Source: Haplomitrium mnioides
Taxonomy: Eukaryota; Marchantiophyta; Haplomitriopsida; Calobryales
Direction of reading: 5' to 3'
Length of the DNA: 30,926 bases
NCBI GenBank assembly: GCA_049999725.1
Contig: JBNGIS010016613.1
Span: 1-30,926, forward strand
This document shows positions 1 to 8,096 of this stretch, piece by piece. Below the pieces are notes generated by a model that searched no databases, was not told the DNA's origin, and saw nothing but the letters and a program-made list of their open reading frames with translations. Numbering within the stretch: the stretch's first letter is position 1; the number at the start of each line of letters is the position of its first letter. The translations under genes were made by a program, and so were the position numbers.

Positions 1-148
1 AGTTTGATCTTGTGAAGCAAACATCCAAGAGCATAACTCCCAGAAACATCTGCTGAAAGGTTAGTGATTGGGGCCTTGTGCACCCTGAACATAGCACATG
101 AAGCGCATCACTGGTGACTACTTGGATGCAGAACATCCATATATATGT
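1..148. repeat. Copy of the B module of the 530-bp tandem array
   Basis: This segment matches 10182-10320 and 10713-10850 almost base for base, sharing the sentence from 'gtttgatcttgtgaagca' to 'ggatgcagaacatc'. In those copies it forms the second half of a unit of about 530 bp. Here it stands alone at the window edge, more than 9 kb from the rest of the array. It probably belonged to the same array before transposons split it. No coding potential is seen. Confidence 0.85.
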
Positions 149-599
149 ATGATCTAAGGAGAGGTGCGATGCTCTCTCATTTGTTTTCCCATACATTGCG
201 AGTCTTTCCATCCTCATTTCAAATTTTCCCCGCTCAGGAGAAGTAAACGCAAAATCGCGTCTACATCTGCAGGCAAACATCTGCAGAAGGAGGTGCTCGA
301 TTTCTGCCCATTTCCTGCCATCGCGTTTTGCTCCTAAGGAGGCACCCCATCAGACAGTCGCACACACACAGGAAGCCCTGTTTTCTGCTATCGCGTGCCA
401 ATTGAGCAGACCGCAGGCTTTTGCTAATCACAACATTAGGGGGAGACGCACCTGCTGACAACTCATTTTTGAAGAAAAACGAGTTGTGTCTTCTTCAAAC
501 AAGTGCACAGTTAGATTCGAAGTCAAATTCGAAGCTACAATATCAATTATTCCAGTGAAAATTTTCAGTTTGATTTTCATTATACATTGAGCCTGAAAA
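149..599. other. Non-coding stretch, no gene seen
   Basis: No convincing gene is present; the small ORF at 261-461 has no recognisable domain. The text has repeated phrases such as 'catctgcagaaggaggtgc' and 'tgctatcgcg' that echo 6745-6895 inside LINE-derived element C. It may therefore be an old LINE leader. Endonuclease homology of LINE-B stops near 600. Confidence 0.4.
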
Positions 600-1312
600 A
601 ACTAGTTTTGAGAGCTGAGTGACCCTTGAACATTAACACCATGGATATTGGAAGATGGTCAGAGCGTGACAATCCCCTCACATTGATGCCCTTGGCCCTG
701 TAGGACTGATGCAAGAGACCTGCTGGGATGTAGAATCTATCCAGTCTCACAAGTATTCACCCTCTTTGCTGATTGCTCCATGAAAACTTCAATGCACTCG
801 ATGTTGCTTGGAATGGGTCTGCTATTCTCAGGAAGGCTATTAGATCACTCCAAGCTTGGAGTTCCAGGCCACCTAGGCTGTGGCCATTGCTGCCCCTCCG
901 GTCCTCTCAGTGTTCCACCATGTTAAAATCACCTCCCATGATCCAGTTCCGATCCTGAGGAAGTGAGTGTAGGAGCTCAGTCCACATCCTCCGCCTCTCA
1001 CTGGCAAGGTTAGGAGCGTAAATGTTGAGCACACCAAATTTCACCCCTGGAAAGCCATCCAAATCTATCCACAAAGCACGACCATTGCATAGAGAGTAGT
1101 TCCCTTTGTAGAATGGAGCCAACTTAGCTGGCATACCAATGCCCACTCCACCCTTGGATCTCTCTGCTTCTGTAGACCAGATCTCTCCACGAGGCCATAG
1201 CAGTTTCAGCAGGAACTTACCTCTGGGTCCACTCAGCTTGTGTTCTTGAATAAAAAAGGACATCAATGTATGGCTTGAACTTTCTGATGAAATCGGTAAT
1301 AGCCTTCCTTTT
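600..1312 (-). pseudogene. LINE-B ORF2 fragment: AP-like endonuclease domain
   Basis: In LINEs this domain nicks the target DNA to prime reverse transcription. The minus-strand translation shows the family's catalytic blocks in order: FIQEHK near 1250-1233, GGDFNMVEH near 936-910 and SDHLPI near 663-645. The first block of the domain, YNVRGIG, lies on the far side of LINE-A at about 4220-4200. An in-frame stop follows VEH at 907-909, and the reading frame must shift to continue to the SDH motif, so this is a pseudogene. Homology ends near 600 with no reverse transcriptase behind it. Confidence 0.85.
1297..1312. repeat. Target-site duplication of LINE-A, 3' side
   Basis: The 16 bases taatagccttcctttt match 4168-4183 (taatagcctccctttt) at 15 of 16 positions. 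The copy abuts the T-run that is the poly(A) tail of LINE-A on the minus strand. The last four Ts overlap the tail, so the true length is 12 to 16 bp. A pair of this kind flanking the element is the signature of target-primed integration. Confidence 0.85.
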
Positions 1313-1321
1313 TTTTTTTTT

Positions 1322-1594
1322 GACAGGAAGTAAAATCTTTATTTCCACACATCAAATACAACCGCCGAAGCGGCAAGACATCAAGGTCTGGACTAAAGCA
1401 AACCACTTCCTCAAGGGTAGCCAAGTCGGGACACAAAGGTGTCCAGCGACAGCCACATGCCAGTAAAATCTATCGCAATTCCTCCTAAGGTAGATCACTA
1501 GCCCTAGGCCATCAATCCAAAATATTATCAACATCTATAACTAAAGGACACTTCACAGACACTCTAGTCCCTCTAATAATAGCCTGATACATCA
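1322..1594 (-). other. LINE-A 3' UTR with polyadenylation signal and UUCG hairpin
   Basis: On the minus strand the segment ends with AATAAAG (1343-1337), about 15 nt before the poly(A) run. About 30 nt further upstream lies CCGC-TTCG-GCGG (1383-1372), which in RNA folds as a four-pair stem with the very stable C(UUCG)G tetraloop. The whole block from about 1573 to 1322 is repeated in element C (6272-6033) with the hairpin and AATAAA intact. Conservation between two elements and the place at the 3' end suggest a recognition structure for the reverse transcriptase, but that is inference. Confidence 0.7.
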
Positions 1595-3148
1595 TCAAGT
1601 CTCTGGTTCCATGGAAAGCCTAGAGGGAATTACACTGTGAAGCAGTGAATCATCCTCTAAGGACATTTCCAAGAAAATAGGACCTTCCTCCGGGATTCTC
1701 TTTGTCAGGACATCCTGTTCTGGAGACAAAGGTTTTGAGGACTTTGTTTGGCACTTGGTGGCCAGGATAGTAGCTTTCCCTGACTTGCTGCATGTAGCCT
1801 GATTTGCCACCACCCCTTTCATTTTCTCCCGTCGTGTATACCTTTTTGTGACCTTTTGCCACTTGCTCTCCTCCTGGTCAGAAACCACCTCCACTGTTAC
1901 TTGGGCTTCTGTGGTGGCTTCAGTCACATCAGCTTGGACAATTTGGAGCTTTGGTGTCTCTTCAGACCCCAACTTGTCACTTGTACCAACCATCGTCTCA
2001 TTCACTGCCATAGGAGCATCTGAGCTAGTCTCCAGTGCAGCCGCAGAATCATCTTGGAAATCCCCTGTCACCCTCCACACTCTTGGATGATGGATGGTAG
2101 AGGACCTCCTCCCTGAACTGGTCTGTATTTTGTGTTGACCATCACAGTGATTCTCTGCCAATGGGATCGCCTCTGCCTGATCTCTGGATTCTTCTTCTGC
2201 TGAGTGCCTTCCTTGGTCTTCGAAGTCCTTTGATGCGGATGGAGAAGCCTCCGAATTCAAAGAAAGTGCCCTATTGGCATGCATGATGGCCTCATCCCTC
2301 ATTTTGTTGGCAAATCCACATGCCCTCCCTCTAGGACATTTTCCAACTAGGTGATCAGTGCTCCTGCAGAGTAAGCATCGAAGAGGAATTTCGTCGTACT
2401 CAATCTCTTGGGAGTAGATCCCCTCGGGACACAATAGCTCCAAAACTGAACTTACTCCTTTGGATGTGTCAAGCTGGACACAGAATCTGACATGCATCTC
2501 ATCCAGTACGGAAGGAACATAAATGATTTTGCCAAAGAGGCTAGCGATCATTGGAAGCTGATTGTGTAGCTCTTCAGGGAAGAACGGCAAGGTAATCCAA
2601 GTAGGGACCTGAGCTTGTTCGACCAGTGGGTCAAACTTTGGTCGCCATGGTTGGAATATACATTTCATACTCTTCAAAGAGAAGGGTACTCCAGTAAGGA
2701 GCTCGGTTCTGACAATTTCTTCTTCTGCCAAAACGAGAAAAAAACCTTTGCCAATCATCCTGAGCACTGTAGCCTTCCACCCTTTCTGAGAACAAATTTT
2801 CCCAAACCATTCAGAAATCTCCTTGAGGCCTGGGAAGGAGCTCCTAAACCGTCCAATGAGCAGCCTCTTCCTAAGCTGCTCAGAAGTGAGTGAGCATAGA
2901 TCCTGATCCACTCTGAACACTTTTGGAGGCAAGGAAATGGTCTTTTTCCTTCTTGCCTCTGCTTCTTGACTCTTGAGCTTACAAGGGAAGGGGCGGTAAG
3001 GGGATGAGCTTCCTACAAGCACTTCTTTTCCCAAACAAGACCCAGGTGACCAAGGAATAGCCTTCGACATGCTGACAAAAAATGTTTTCCAGCAGCCTAA
3101 CACCTTCGAACTCCTGAAGCTACAGTCTGCTGATTCGCAAATGGTCAC
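1595..3148 (-). CDS. LINE-A ORF1 protein, DUF4283-like and CCHC zinc knuckle
   Basis: The frame is open for 517 codons. Residues about 88-255 resemble the DUF4283 region of plant LINE ORF1 proteins, including GRFRSSFPGLKE and the block WITLPFFPEELHNQ. A zinc knuckle C-x2-C-x4-H-x4-C sits at residues 258, 261, 266 and 271. The C-terminal half is acidic and low in complexity, with a WQKVTKRYTRR motif that is also present in LINE-B (WRKVTCCYTRR). The family is thought to bind element RNA and package it. The ORF is intact while its neighbour LINE-B ORF1 is broken, which fits the later insertion of LINE-A. The start is the first ATG of the frame and could be further downstream, since the first 80 residues have no counterpart in LINE-B. 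Confidence 0.85.
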   Translation of the reverse strand: MTICESADCSFRSSKVLGCWKTFFVSMSKAIPWSPGSCLGKEVLVGSSSPYRPFPCKLKSQEAEARRKKTISLPPKVFRVDQDLCSLTSEQLRKRLLIGRFRSSFPGLKEISEWFGKICSQKGWKATVLRMIGKGFFLVLAEEEIVRTELLTGVPFSLKSMKCIFQPWRPKFDPLVEQAQVPTWITLPFFPEELHNQLPMIASLFGKIIYVPSVLDEMHVRFCVQLDTSKGVSSVLELLCPEGIYSQEIEYDEIPLRCLLCRSTDHLVGKCPRGRACGFANKMRDEAIMHANRALSLNSEASPSASKDFEDQGRHSAEEESRDQAEAIPLAENHCDGQHKIQTSSGRRSSTIHHPRVWRVTGDFQDDSAAALETSSDAPMAVNETMVGTSDKLGSEETPKLQIVQADVTEATTEAQVTVEVVSDQEESKWQKVTKRYTRREKMKGVVANQATCSKSGKATILATKCQTKSSKPLSPEQDVLTKRIPEEGPIFLEMSLEDDSLLHSVIPSRLSMEPET

Positions 3149-4167
3149 TCTGCCGATCTAGGACAATCAAATGTCCATCAAAGCTGCCTAATGCTGCATT
3201 CCAGCACGTCCGAAATAGGAAAATTGCACTTACGTCCCTCAAACATCTGCTTGCGACTCTCTCAGGTGCATCTGCTCGATGCCTAGATTAGTGAGCACGC
3301 TAGCTGGAAAGCAGACCGGGCGAACTTCGAATTTCTCAGCACACGCAATGATAGTGTTCACAAACTCCATCGGCGTTAAGGGCCATCACGAAGCAAAAAC
3401 GGACGCTTTTCTTCCCGTGGCTCCAGCACAATCATGAGCAGTGTTTTTCAGCCCGTAATGCCAGTGTTCACGAAACTCACGAACAGACTCCAGTGGTGTT
3501 AGAGAGTATCACGAGCAGCAAAAACCGGGCGCTTTTTCTCTGCGTGTTTCCTGCCCGCGCCCAGGTGGAAAACTCCCTTAAAGCCTGTTCGCGAAGATCT
3601 CCTGTGCTAAGAACTCCCTCACGACGTTTGCGAAGGTCGCCTAGTGCTGAACCAGCCTTCACGATCTATAACGAGCCCTCTGTAGCCCACGAGTCTTCGC
3701 GTACTATCATTCTGCCACTTTAGAACAACCTTGTGTCCTTCGAGCCTTCTCCAGCGACGCTATCCTCCTGCGAAACGGCCGCTCGAAAGAAACCCGAGCG
3801 AACAGGAGAGAAATGTCGTTCTTCTCTCCCGTGACGGGCTTCTCTGCAAGGCTATTTTCTCTCCGACGCTATGCTCCTACCATGCCTTTCTCCTGCATCC
3901 TGCGACACCCTTGTCTGTGCTCGCGAAGCACAGAGTCTATCGACTTCTCACCACGAGCAGCTCTCGCTCAAAATTTCTGGCTCAAAAGGCAAGTGAAGCA
4001 TATCAAATTTCTCGTCAGGCGATGACGAGATCCATCAAATGCTCCTCAGGTGGATTGGATTCTCCCTCCTTCAACATGAAGGAGCCGAGAATTCCAATTT
4101 TTCTTTCATGACCACCCGCCTGCGCCCCCTGTCTGCACGTTAGGGTTGGAACAATTGCCTCCCTTTT
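3149..4167 (-). promoter_or_regulatory. LINE-A 5' leader (putative internal promoter)
   Basis: About 1 kb precedes ORF1 inside the element. It is richer in CpG than its surroundings and repeats phrases such as 'cacgaagcaaaaacggacgc' and 'cacgagcagcaaaaaccggg' (near 3389 and 3509). Positions 3974-4062 match 7270-7357 at the 5' end of element C, which marks this as a shared leader. LINEs carry an internal promoter here, so that role is likely by family. The outermost 105 bp (4063-4167) have no match in element C. Short plus-strand ORFs in this stretch have no domain and are treated as chance. Confidence 0.55.
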
Positions 4168-4183
4168 TAATAGCCTCCCTTTT
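4168..4183. repeat. Target-site duplication of LINE-A, 5' side
   Basis: This is the partner of 1297-1312 with one mismatch. On the minus strand it lies inside the ORF2 codons for KREAI, exactly where the frame resumes on the other side as AITDF. A further diverged AAAAGGGAGGC directly follows it at 4167-4157, so a small slippage at integration is possible. Confidence 0.8.
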
Positions 4184-4237
4184 GCATTTGTCCTTACCAA
4201 TCCCTCTGACATTGTAGCTAAGGAATTGGATCTTCAT
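4184..4237 (-). pseudogene. LINE-B ORF2 start (endonuclease N-terminus)
   Basis: The minus strand from 4237 encodes MKIQFLSYNVRGIGKDK, the typical N-terminus of a LINE endonuclease with its conserved Asn (SYNVRG). The start codon overlaps the ORF1 stop in an ATGA arrangement: ATG at 4237-4235 and TGA at 4236-4234. LINE-A then interrupts the gene, which continues at 1312. The start is fixed by the overlap and by homology beginning right after it. Confidence 0.8.
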
Positions 4238-5791
4238 GGAGAACAGGATAGAGGGCTAGCCATCAAATCCTCCTTGCCAAGAATGTCTTCCAGCACATTG
4301 ATGCCTGAACGGCCCAAGATCGGAGAATTCTGAGGTTCCTGATCCAGGACGCCAAGGGTGGCAGCTTGAGGAGCAGCTGGGGACGGAGACTTGCTAGCCT
4401 GAATATGCTGTGCAGGAGGAGTAGAAGTAGATGCTTCTTCGGTACCTGACACCTGTGGTGGTCTACTCCTGATGTTTCATCTTACAGAGGGCCTCTCCGC
4501 CAAATTCTCCTTGTTTCGGAGGGTGGGCTTGGGAGTCTTGAGGAGCAAGGAAGGGGCTCTCCTAGTGTAACAGCATGTCACCTTCCTCCATTCTGCATCC
4601 AATTCTGATGTAGGGGAAACAGACTTCTCTTCACAGATGGAATTAATGAGAGGAGCATCAGATGATAAACTTCCTGTCGGTCCCATGGAGGGGATATCCA
4701 ACGGGAGCACAGGAGGGGGACTATAACAACTGGCATCCTCTTCAGGATTGGAGGGTTGTGTCTGTTGGGAGTTCAGGCAGGCATCCTGCTCATGACACTT
4801 GACTTTGCTCCCTGGTGTTGCCAGCATCTCTGCACGTCTTGAGGCTTGTCCTAGGGGCAGTACTGATGGAGACTTCATCATAGAGTGCTGGGGTCGAAGT
4901 CCCAGGCCAGTCCTCGATAGCCCTGGAGGGACCTCCAGCCCTTCTTGTTGGGGAGGCGCTCAGGGTGGCTTGGGTTGTCATGACCATCTTAGCCTTCCCT
5001 TTGCCTCTAAGGATACCTCCTTTTCCTTGCTTGGACCAGCTGGGGATGTGGCCCAAGGGACAGTCTCTGATGAAGTGGTCGAGGCTGCGACACCCAAGAC
5101 ATCTTAGCAGGATGCCATCATATTCCACTTCTTGGAGGAATCGCTTCCCCCCAGGCCCTTTGAGTCCAATAGTGGTCACCACTCCCTCAGATGTGTCCAG
5201 TTCCACGCAGAACTTGATACGCATTTCTCTCTCCAAAGGGGGAATAGCCACCACTTTGCCAAAACTTTCTGCCACCTTTGAAATCTGATTGCGGAATTTC
5301 TCTGGGAAGAAAGGGAGGGTGATCCATTTAGGAGCTGCTCTCTTTGCTTCTGAGATGGGATCAAATAAAGGTTCCCAGTCCTGAATGGAGCACATCTTTT
5401 TCTTCAGTAGGAACGGTCTCCCGGCCAGAAGTTTCAACCTGGATTGCTAATTTTGGGTTTTGATCAGGAAGAAGCTTTACCGAGTGTTCTCACAAATTGA
5501 GGCTGAGATGTTGAGGGCTCGACAAATTTTGTTCAACCATTCCTCGAGCTCCTTCAGCCCTGGAAAGAAATCCCGAAACCTACCGACCAGGAGAGACTTG
5601 CCCAGCTCTCGGGAGGTAGCCTCTGTCAAACCGTCATCCAACTCGATGTCTAGATTTGGAAGAGTTTTTTTCCACCTTGATGGTCCTGGTTGGGAAGCCA
5701 GACTAGGCACACGCTGAGGGTTTCTTGTTCTCTCCACCACATCTACACCAGAAGGAGATCCTTTCTCCCAAGCTCTGGAAGTGGCCAGCAA
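4234..5791 (-). pseudogene. LINE-B ORF1, broken
   Basis: The homologue of LINE-A ORF1 runs through several frames. The first part (5791-5477) includes LLVGRFRDFFPGLKELEEW. The second (5437-4790) has WITLPFFPEKFRNQ, a VEYDGILLRCLGC block and an intact CCHC knuckle (CLGC..H....C). The third (4881-4477) carries WRKVTCCYTRR, and the fourth (4452-4234) is the C-terminus. Breaks fall near 5470, 4880 and 4460, each a frameshift or stop. The N-terminus upstream of the GRFR block differs from LINE-A. The C-terminal stop overlaps the ORF2 start. It lies directly upstream of the endonuclease in normal LINE order. Confidence 0.85.
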
Positions 5792-6010
5792 TCAGGCCGA
5801 GCAGCAAACCAACAACCATTCAATCCCTTTCAGGATCTAGCTTGGTAAACCAAAGTAATCCTATACCCTCAATCCAGATTACTACTAACATTCAGATTCC
5901 AGTAAACACTGTCTTCTCACCCGCATGGCGTCCCGCACCCTTGCCTTCCTTTTCTGCTACTCTCGACTAGCCTTTTATCAATGCATTCTATTTTCTCCTC
6001 TTTTCTTTTT
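5778..6010 (-). mobile_element. Relic of an L1-like LINE 3' region just upstream of LINE-B ORF1
   Basis: Read on the minus strand, 5912-5785 matches 11128-11255 of the short LINE insertion inside the tandem array. Shared phrases include 'gtttactggaat', 'gttagtagtaatctggattg' and 'cggcctgattgctggcc'. In that insertion the sequence lies just before a poly(A) tail, so it is a LINE 3' region. Here it sits directly before ORF1 of LINE-B and even supplies its first codons. LINE-B may have landed in an older LINE tail, or the two were joined during reverse transcription. Confidence 0.55.
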
Positions 6011-6370
6011 TCTTTTTTTTTTTTTTTTTTTTGACAGGAAGTAAAAACTTTATTTCCACACATCAAATACAACCGCCGAAGCGGCAAAACATCAAAGTCT
6101 GGAATAAGCAAACCACTTCCTCAAGGGTAGCCAAGTCGGGACACAAAGGTGTCCAGCGACAGCTACCTACCAATAGAATCTATCACAAGTCCTCCTAAGG
6201 TAGATTACTAGCCCTAGGCCATCAATCCAAAATATAATCAAAGGACACTTCAAACACTCTAGTCCCTCTAATTTTCACCCATTTTCTACATACAACCAAA
6301 TCACGACCTTCTCTCTTCAGCCAGGGCAGAATCGCAAGGGCTCAAGGCTGTCCTACTTGCCTAAACCAAG

Positions 6371-6535
6371 CTCAGGACTCATCCCGTTATTTTGCAGCCC
6401 GCAACGCCAGCCTTGGACTCATCCCGTTATTTTGCAGTCTGCAACACCAGCCTTCTAGCCTTCACAAATCCTCACAGGCAACGGTCCCGTTTTCATAGGG
6501 ACTCATCCCGTTTTTGTGCCCCAAATGCCAGCGTT
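6371..6535. repeat. About 40-bp tandem monomers in the element C leader
   Basis: The phrase 'ggactcatcccgttatttt' followed by 'gcagcccgcaacgccagcc' occurs at about 6371 and 6412, and a more diverged third copy begins near 6498 ('actcatcccgtttttgtgcc'). A looser copy, 'cagcccgtaatgccagtgtt', is found in the LINE-A leader near 3448. Tandem monomers in LINE leaders can be promoter units, as in mouse L1. Confidence 0.6.
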
Positions 6536-7016
6536 CATCACTATTTGCGATCCATCACCAGCAACGCAACATCAGCCTCCACATACGAACCTTCACCAGC
6601 TTGATCGCGACCTCCTCTCCTGCATATCGTGTTGAGCAGCGAACTTCAACAGCCTCACGATCTCTTTCTCAATCTTTCCCAGACGTTCTCACTGCACCTT
6701 CTCACTGCGCAACTCTGTCCATCGTTTTCTTGCCTATGTTGTATATCTGCAGAAGGAGAACAGGCGTCCCCAACCTTCCTAATCGCGCAGCCAAAGGGAA
6801 GCTGTTTTGCTAGTTGCAGATGCATAGGAAGGCCCCGATTCCTGCCATTGCTAATACACAGGAGGCGAGGCGCCCCGTTCAGCTATTGCGCGAGCACGAC
6901 TCCCTGATACCCATTGCCTGTAGCTCAACTCCAGCATTGTCGTCCCGCAGGTAGGCAGCCTATGGTTGTTCACTAATCTCGGCCCGCTTGCTCAGAAACA
7001 CGAGCTGCAGCTCGCT

Positions 7017-7241
7017 AGACCTGCGTGTAGTCTGTTCGTAGCTCACCCCGCATATTTCTTCAGATCAAGCCTTCATTACGAGCTTCACTACTTCATCGCG
7101 AGCTCCACCACTCCATCGCAAACCTGTCATCTCCATCCCCGAACTGACTCCCGCACCTTCTCCCGCAGCCTCACGATTTTTCTTCAGACCTGCGTGTAGT
7201 CTGTTCGTAGCTCACCCCGCATATTTCTTCAGATCAAACCT
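7017..7241. repeat. 55-bp direct repeat, spacing 169 bp
   Basis: Positions 7017-7072 and 7186-7241 are nearly identical, starting 'agacctgcgtgtagtctgtt' and running through 'catatttcttcagatcaa'. Both lie in the leader of element C, so its 5' region has been partly duplicated in tandem. No coding role is seen. Confidence 0.85.
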
Positions 7242-7375
7242 TTCTTGCGAGCTTCACTCCAAATGAGCCTTCTGGCTCAAAACGCCAGAGCAGCATATCA
7301 AATTTCTCCTCATCACCTGACAAGATCCATCAAATGCCCCTTAGGAGGGTTGGATTCCTCTTGGAAATAGTAGGC

Positions 7376-7880
7376 TGCTGATGGAACAGAGGAATTGCCT
7401 GAGTAGAGAGCACTGATCATCCTCAGAATCCCTTGTAAAGTGCTTCCTTTGTGAAGTGCTTCCCTCTGTAAAGTGGTTTTGTCTTGCTAGTTCCGCTTTC
7501 TAGCTAGTTTAGAGGCACTTTTAAGTGGTAGTGACGTTGAAGCTTCTGGAGGTGCCCTGTGGCAACACCAGAAAGCTTGCAATGAAAATTGATTTCTGGT
7601 CTAAGGAAGCAGAAGCGAGAAGGCCCATGCAGTCATACGCATGGGGGAGCAGATTATTGGAAATTGGCAGCTCACAATTTGCTGCTGGTGGGTCAGAGGA
7701 ATTGCCTGATCTTGCTCAGAAATTCCTGCAACACACTTCGTTTGTGAAGCATGTCCCTGTAAATGTTTTTGTTTAGCTAGTTTAGGATTCTAGCTAGTTT
7801 AGAGGCACTTTACGAAATGGTGACTTCAGGGTGTGCCACGTGGAGGCACCTGGTGGTGACACGTGTCAGCACCAGGAAGG
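7376..7880. repeat. Diverged tandem pair (about 300 bp) with inverted repeats
   Basis: Phrases such as 'cagaggaattgcctga' (7388 and 7694), 'tttgtgaag' and 'tctagctagtttagaggcac' (7498 and 7789) recur in the same order with a spacing of about 290-305 bp. Each unit ends in an inverted repeat: an imperfect one at 7542-7578, and a strong one at 7849-7876 that centres on ACACGTGT. The second is preceded by a smaller palindrome at 7833-7849 around CCACGTGG. The 83-codon ORF at 7525-7776 has no known domain and is probably chance. Confidence 0.6.
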
Positions 7881-8096
7881 TCCTTAGGGACATTAATATT
7901 TCTTGTCCCTTGCACAAGATAGATGAAGCACATACATCGTGCATGTGCTCACACAGAGGAAAACACATAAGTGTGTAGGTGAAAATTTGAATGTGCAGCA
8001 CTTGTCCATACTCGTAGAAAAGTCTGCTTCACCTGCACTGATTCAAGCGCCCACAGTTTTTCAAGCTGGGTGCCCATAGAAATCCAGCCTATTGGC

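Larger units (their letters stand above)
1313..4167 (-). mobile_element. LINE-A: complete insertion carrying ORF1 only
   Basis: This 2.85-kb element lies on the minus strand inside LINE-B ORF2. It has a leader of about 1 kb (4167-3149), one intact ORF (3148-1595), a 3' UTR (1594-1322) with an AATAAA signal, and a poly(A) tail (T-run 1309-1321). It is flanked by a near-perfect 16-bp target-site duplication, so both ends are seen. There is no endonuclease or reverse transcriptase. It must therefore have been mobilised in trans if it moved in this form. A later internal deletion of ORF2 is the alternative. Mammalian HAL1 is a comparable ORF1-only LINE derivative. Confidence 0.8.
600..5940 (-). 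mobile_element. LINE-B: L1-like non-LTR retrotransposon, split by LINE-A
   Basis: The element reads on the minus strand: ORF1 (5791-4234), the start of ORF2 (4237 to about 4168), then, after the LINE-A insertion, the rest of the endonuclease (about 1312-600). Removing 1313-4167 together with one copy of the short duplication restores a continuous endonuclease frame across the junction, which shows one element split by another. No reverse transcriptase or 3' tail follows, so LINE-B is 3'-truncated near 600. ORF1 carries stops and frameshifts. The family is the plant L1-like group whose ORF1 has a DUF4283-like region and a CCHC knuckle. Confidence 0.85.
6011..7360 (-). mobile_element. Element C: LINE-derived element without ORFs
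   Basis: The minus-strand 3' end is a 20-base poly(A) (T-run 6013-6032) preceded by the same 3' UTR as LINE-A: 6033-6272 matches 1322-1573, including AATAAAG and the UUCG hairpin at 6084-6073. The 5' end, 7357-7270, matches the LINE-A leader at 4062-3974. The 1 kb between holds no ORF1, endonuclease or reverse transcriptase, only leader-like repeats. It looks like an internally deleted LINE reduced to the two ends needed for transcription and reverse transcription. No clear target-site duplication was found, so the 5' boundary is approximate. Confidence 0.6.

Noticed and set aside
3493-4111. Plus-strand ORFs of 70-126 codons in the LINE-A leader
   Set aside because: They are antisense to the element, Ser/Arg-rich by base composition and not conserved in element C.
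6392-7199. Chain of plus-strand ORFs in element C
   Set aside because: They follow the tandem leader repeats and have no domain; the element reads on the minus strand.
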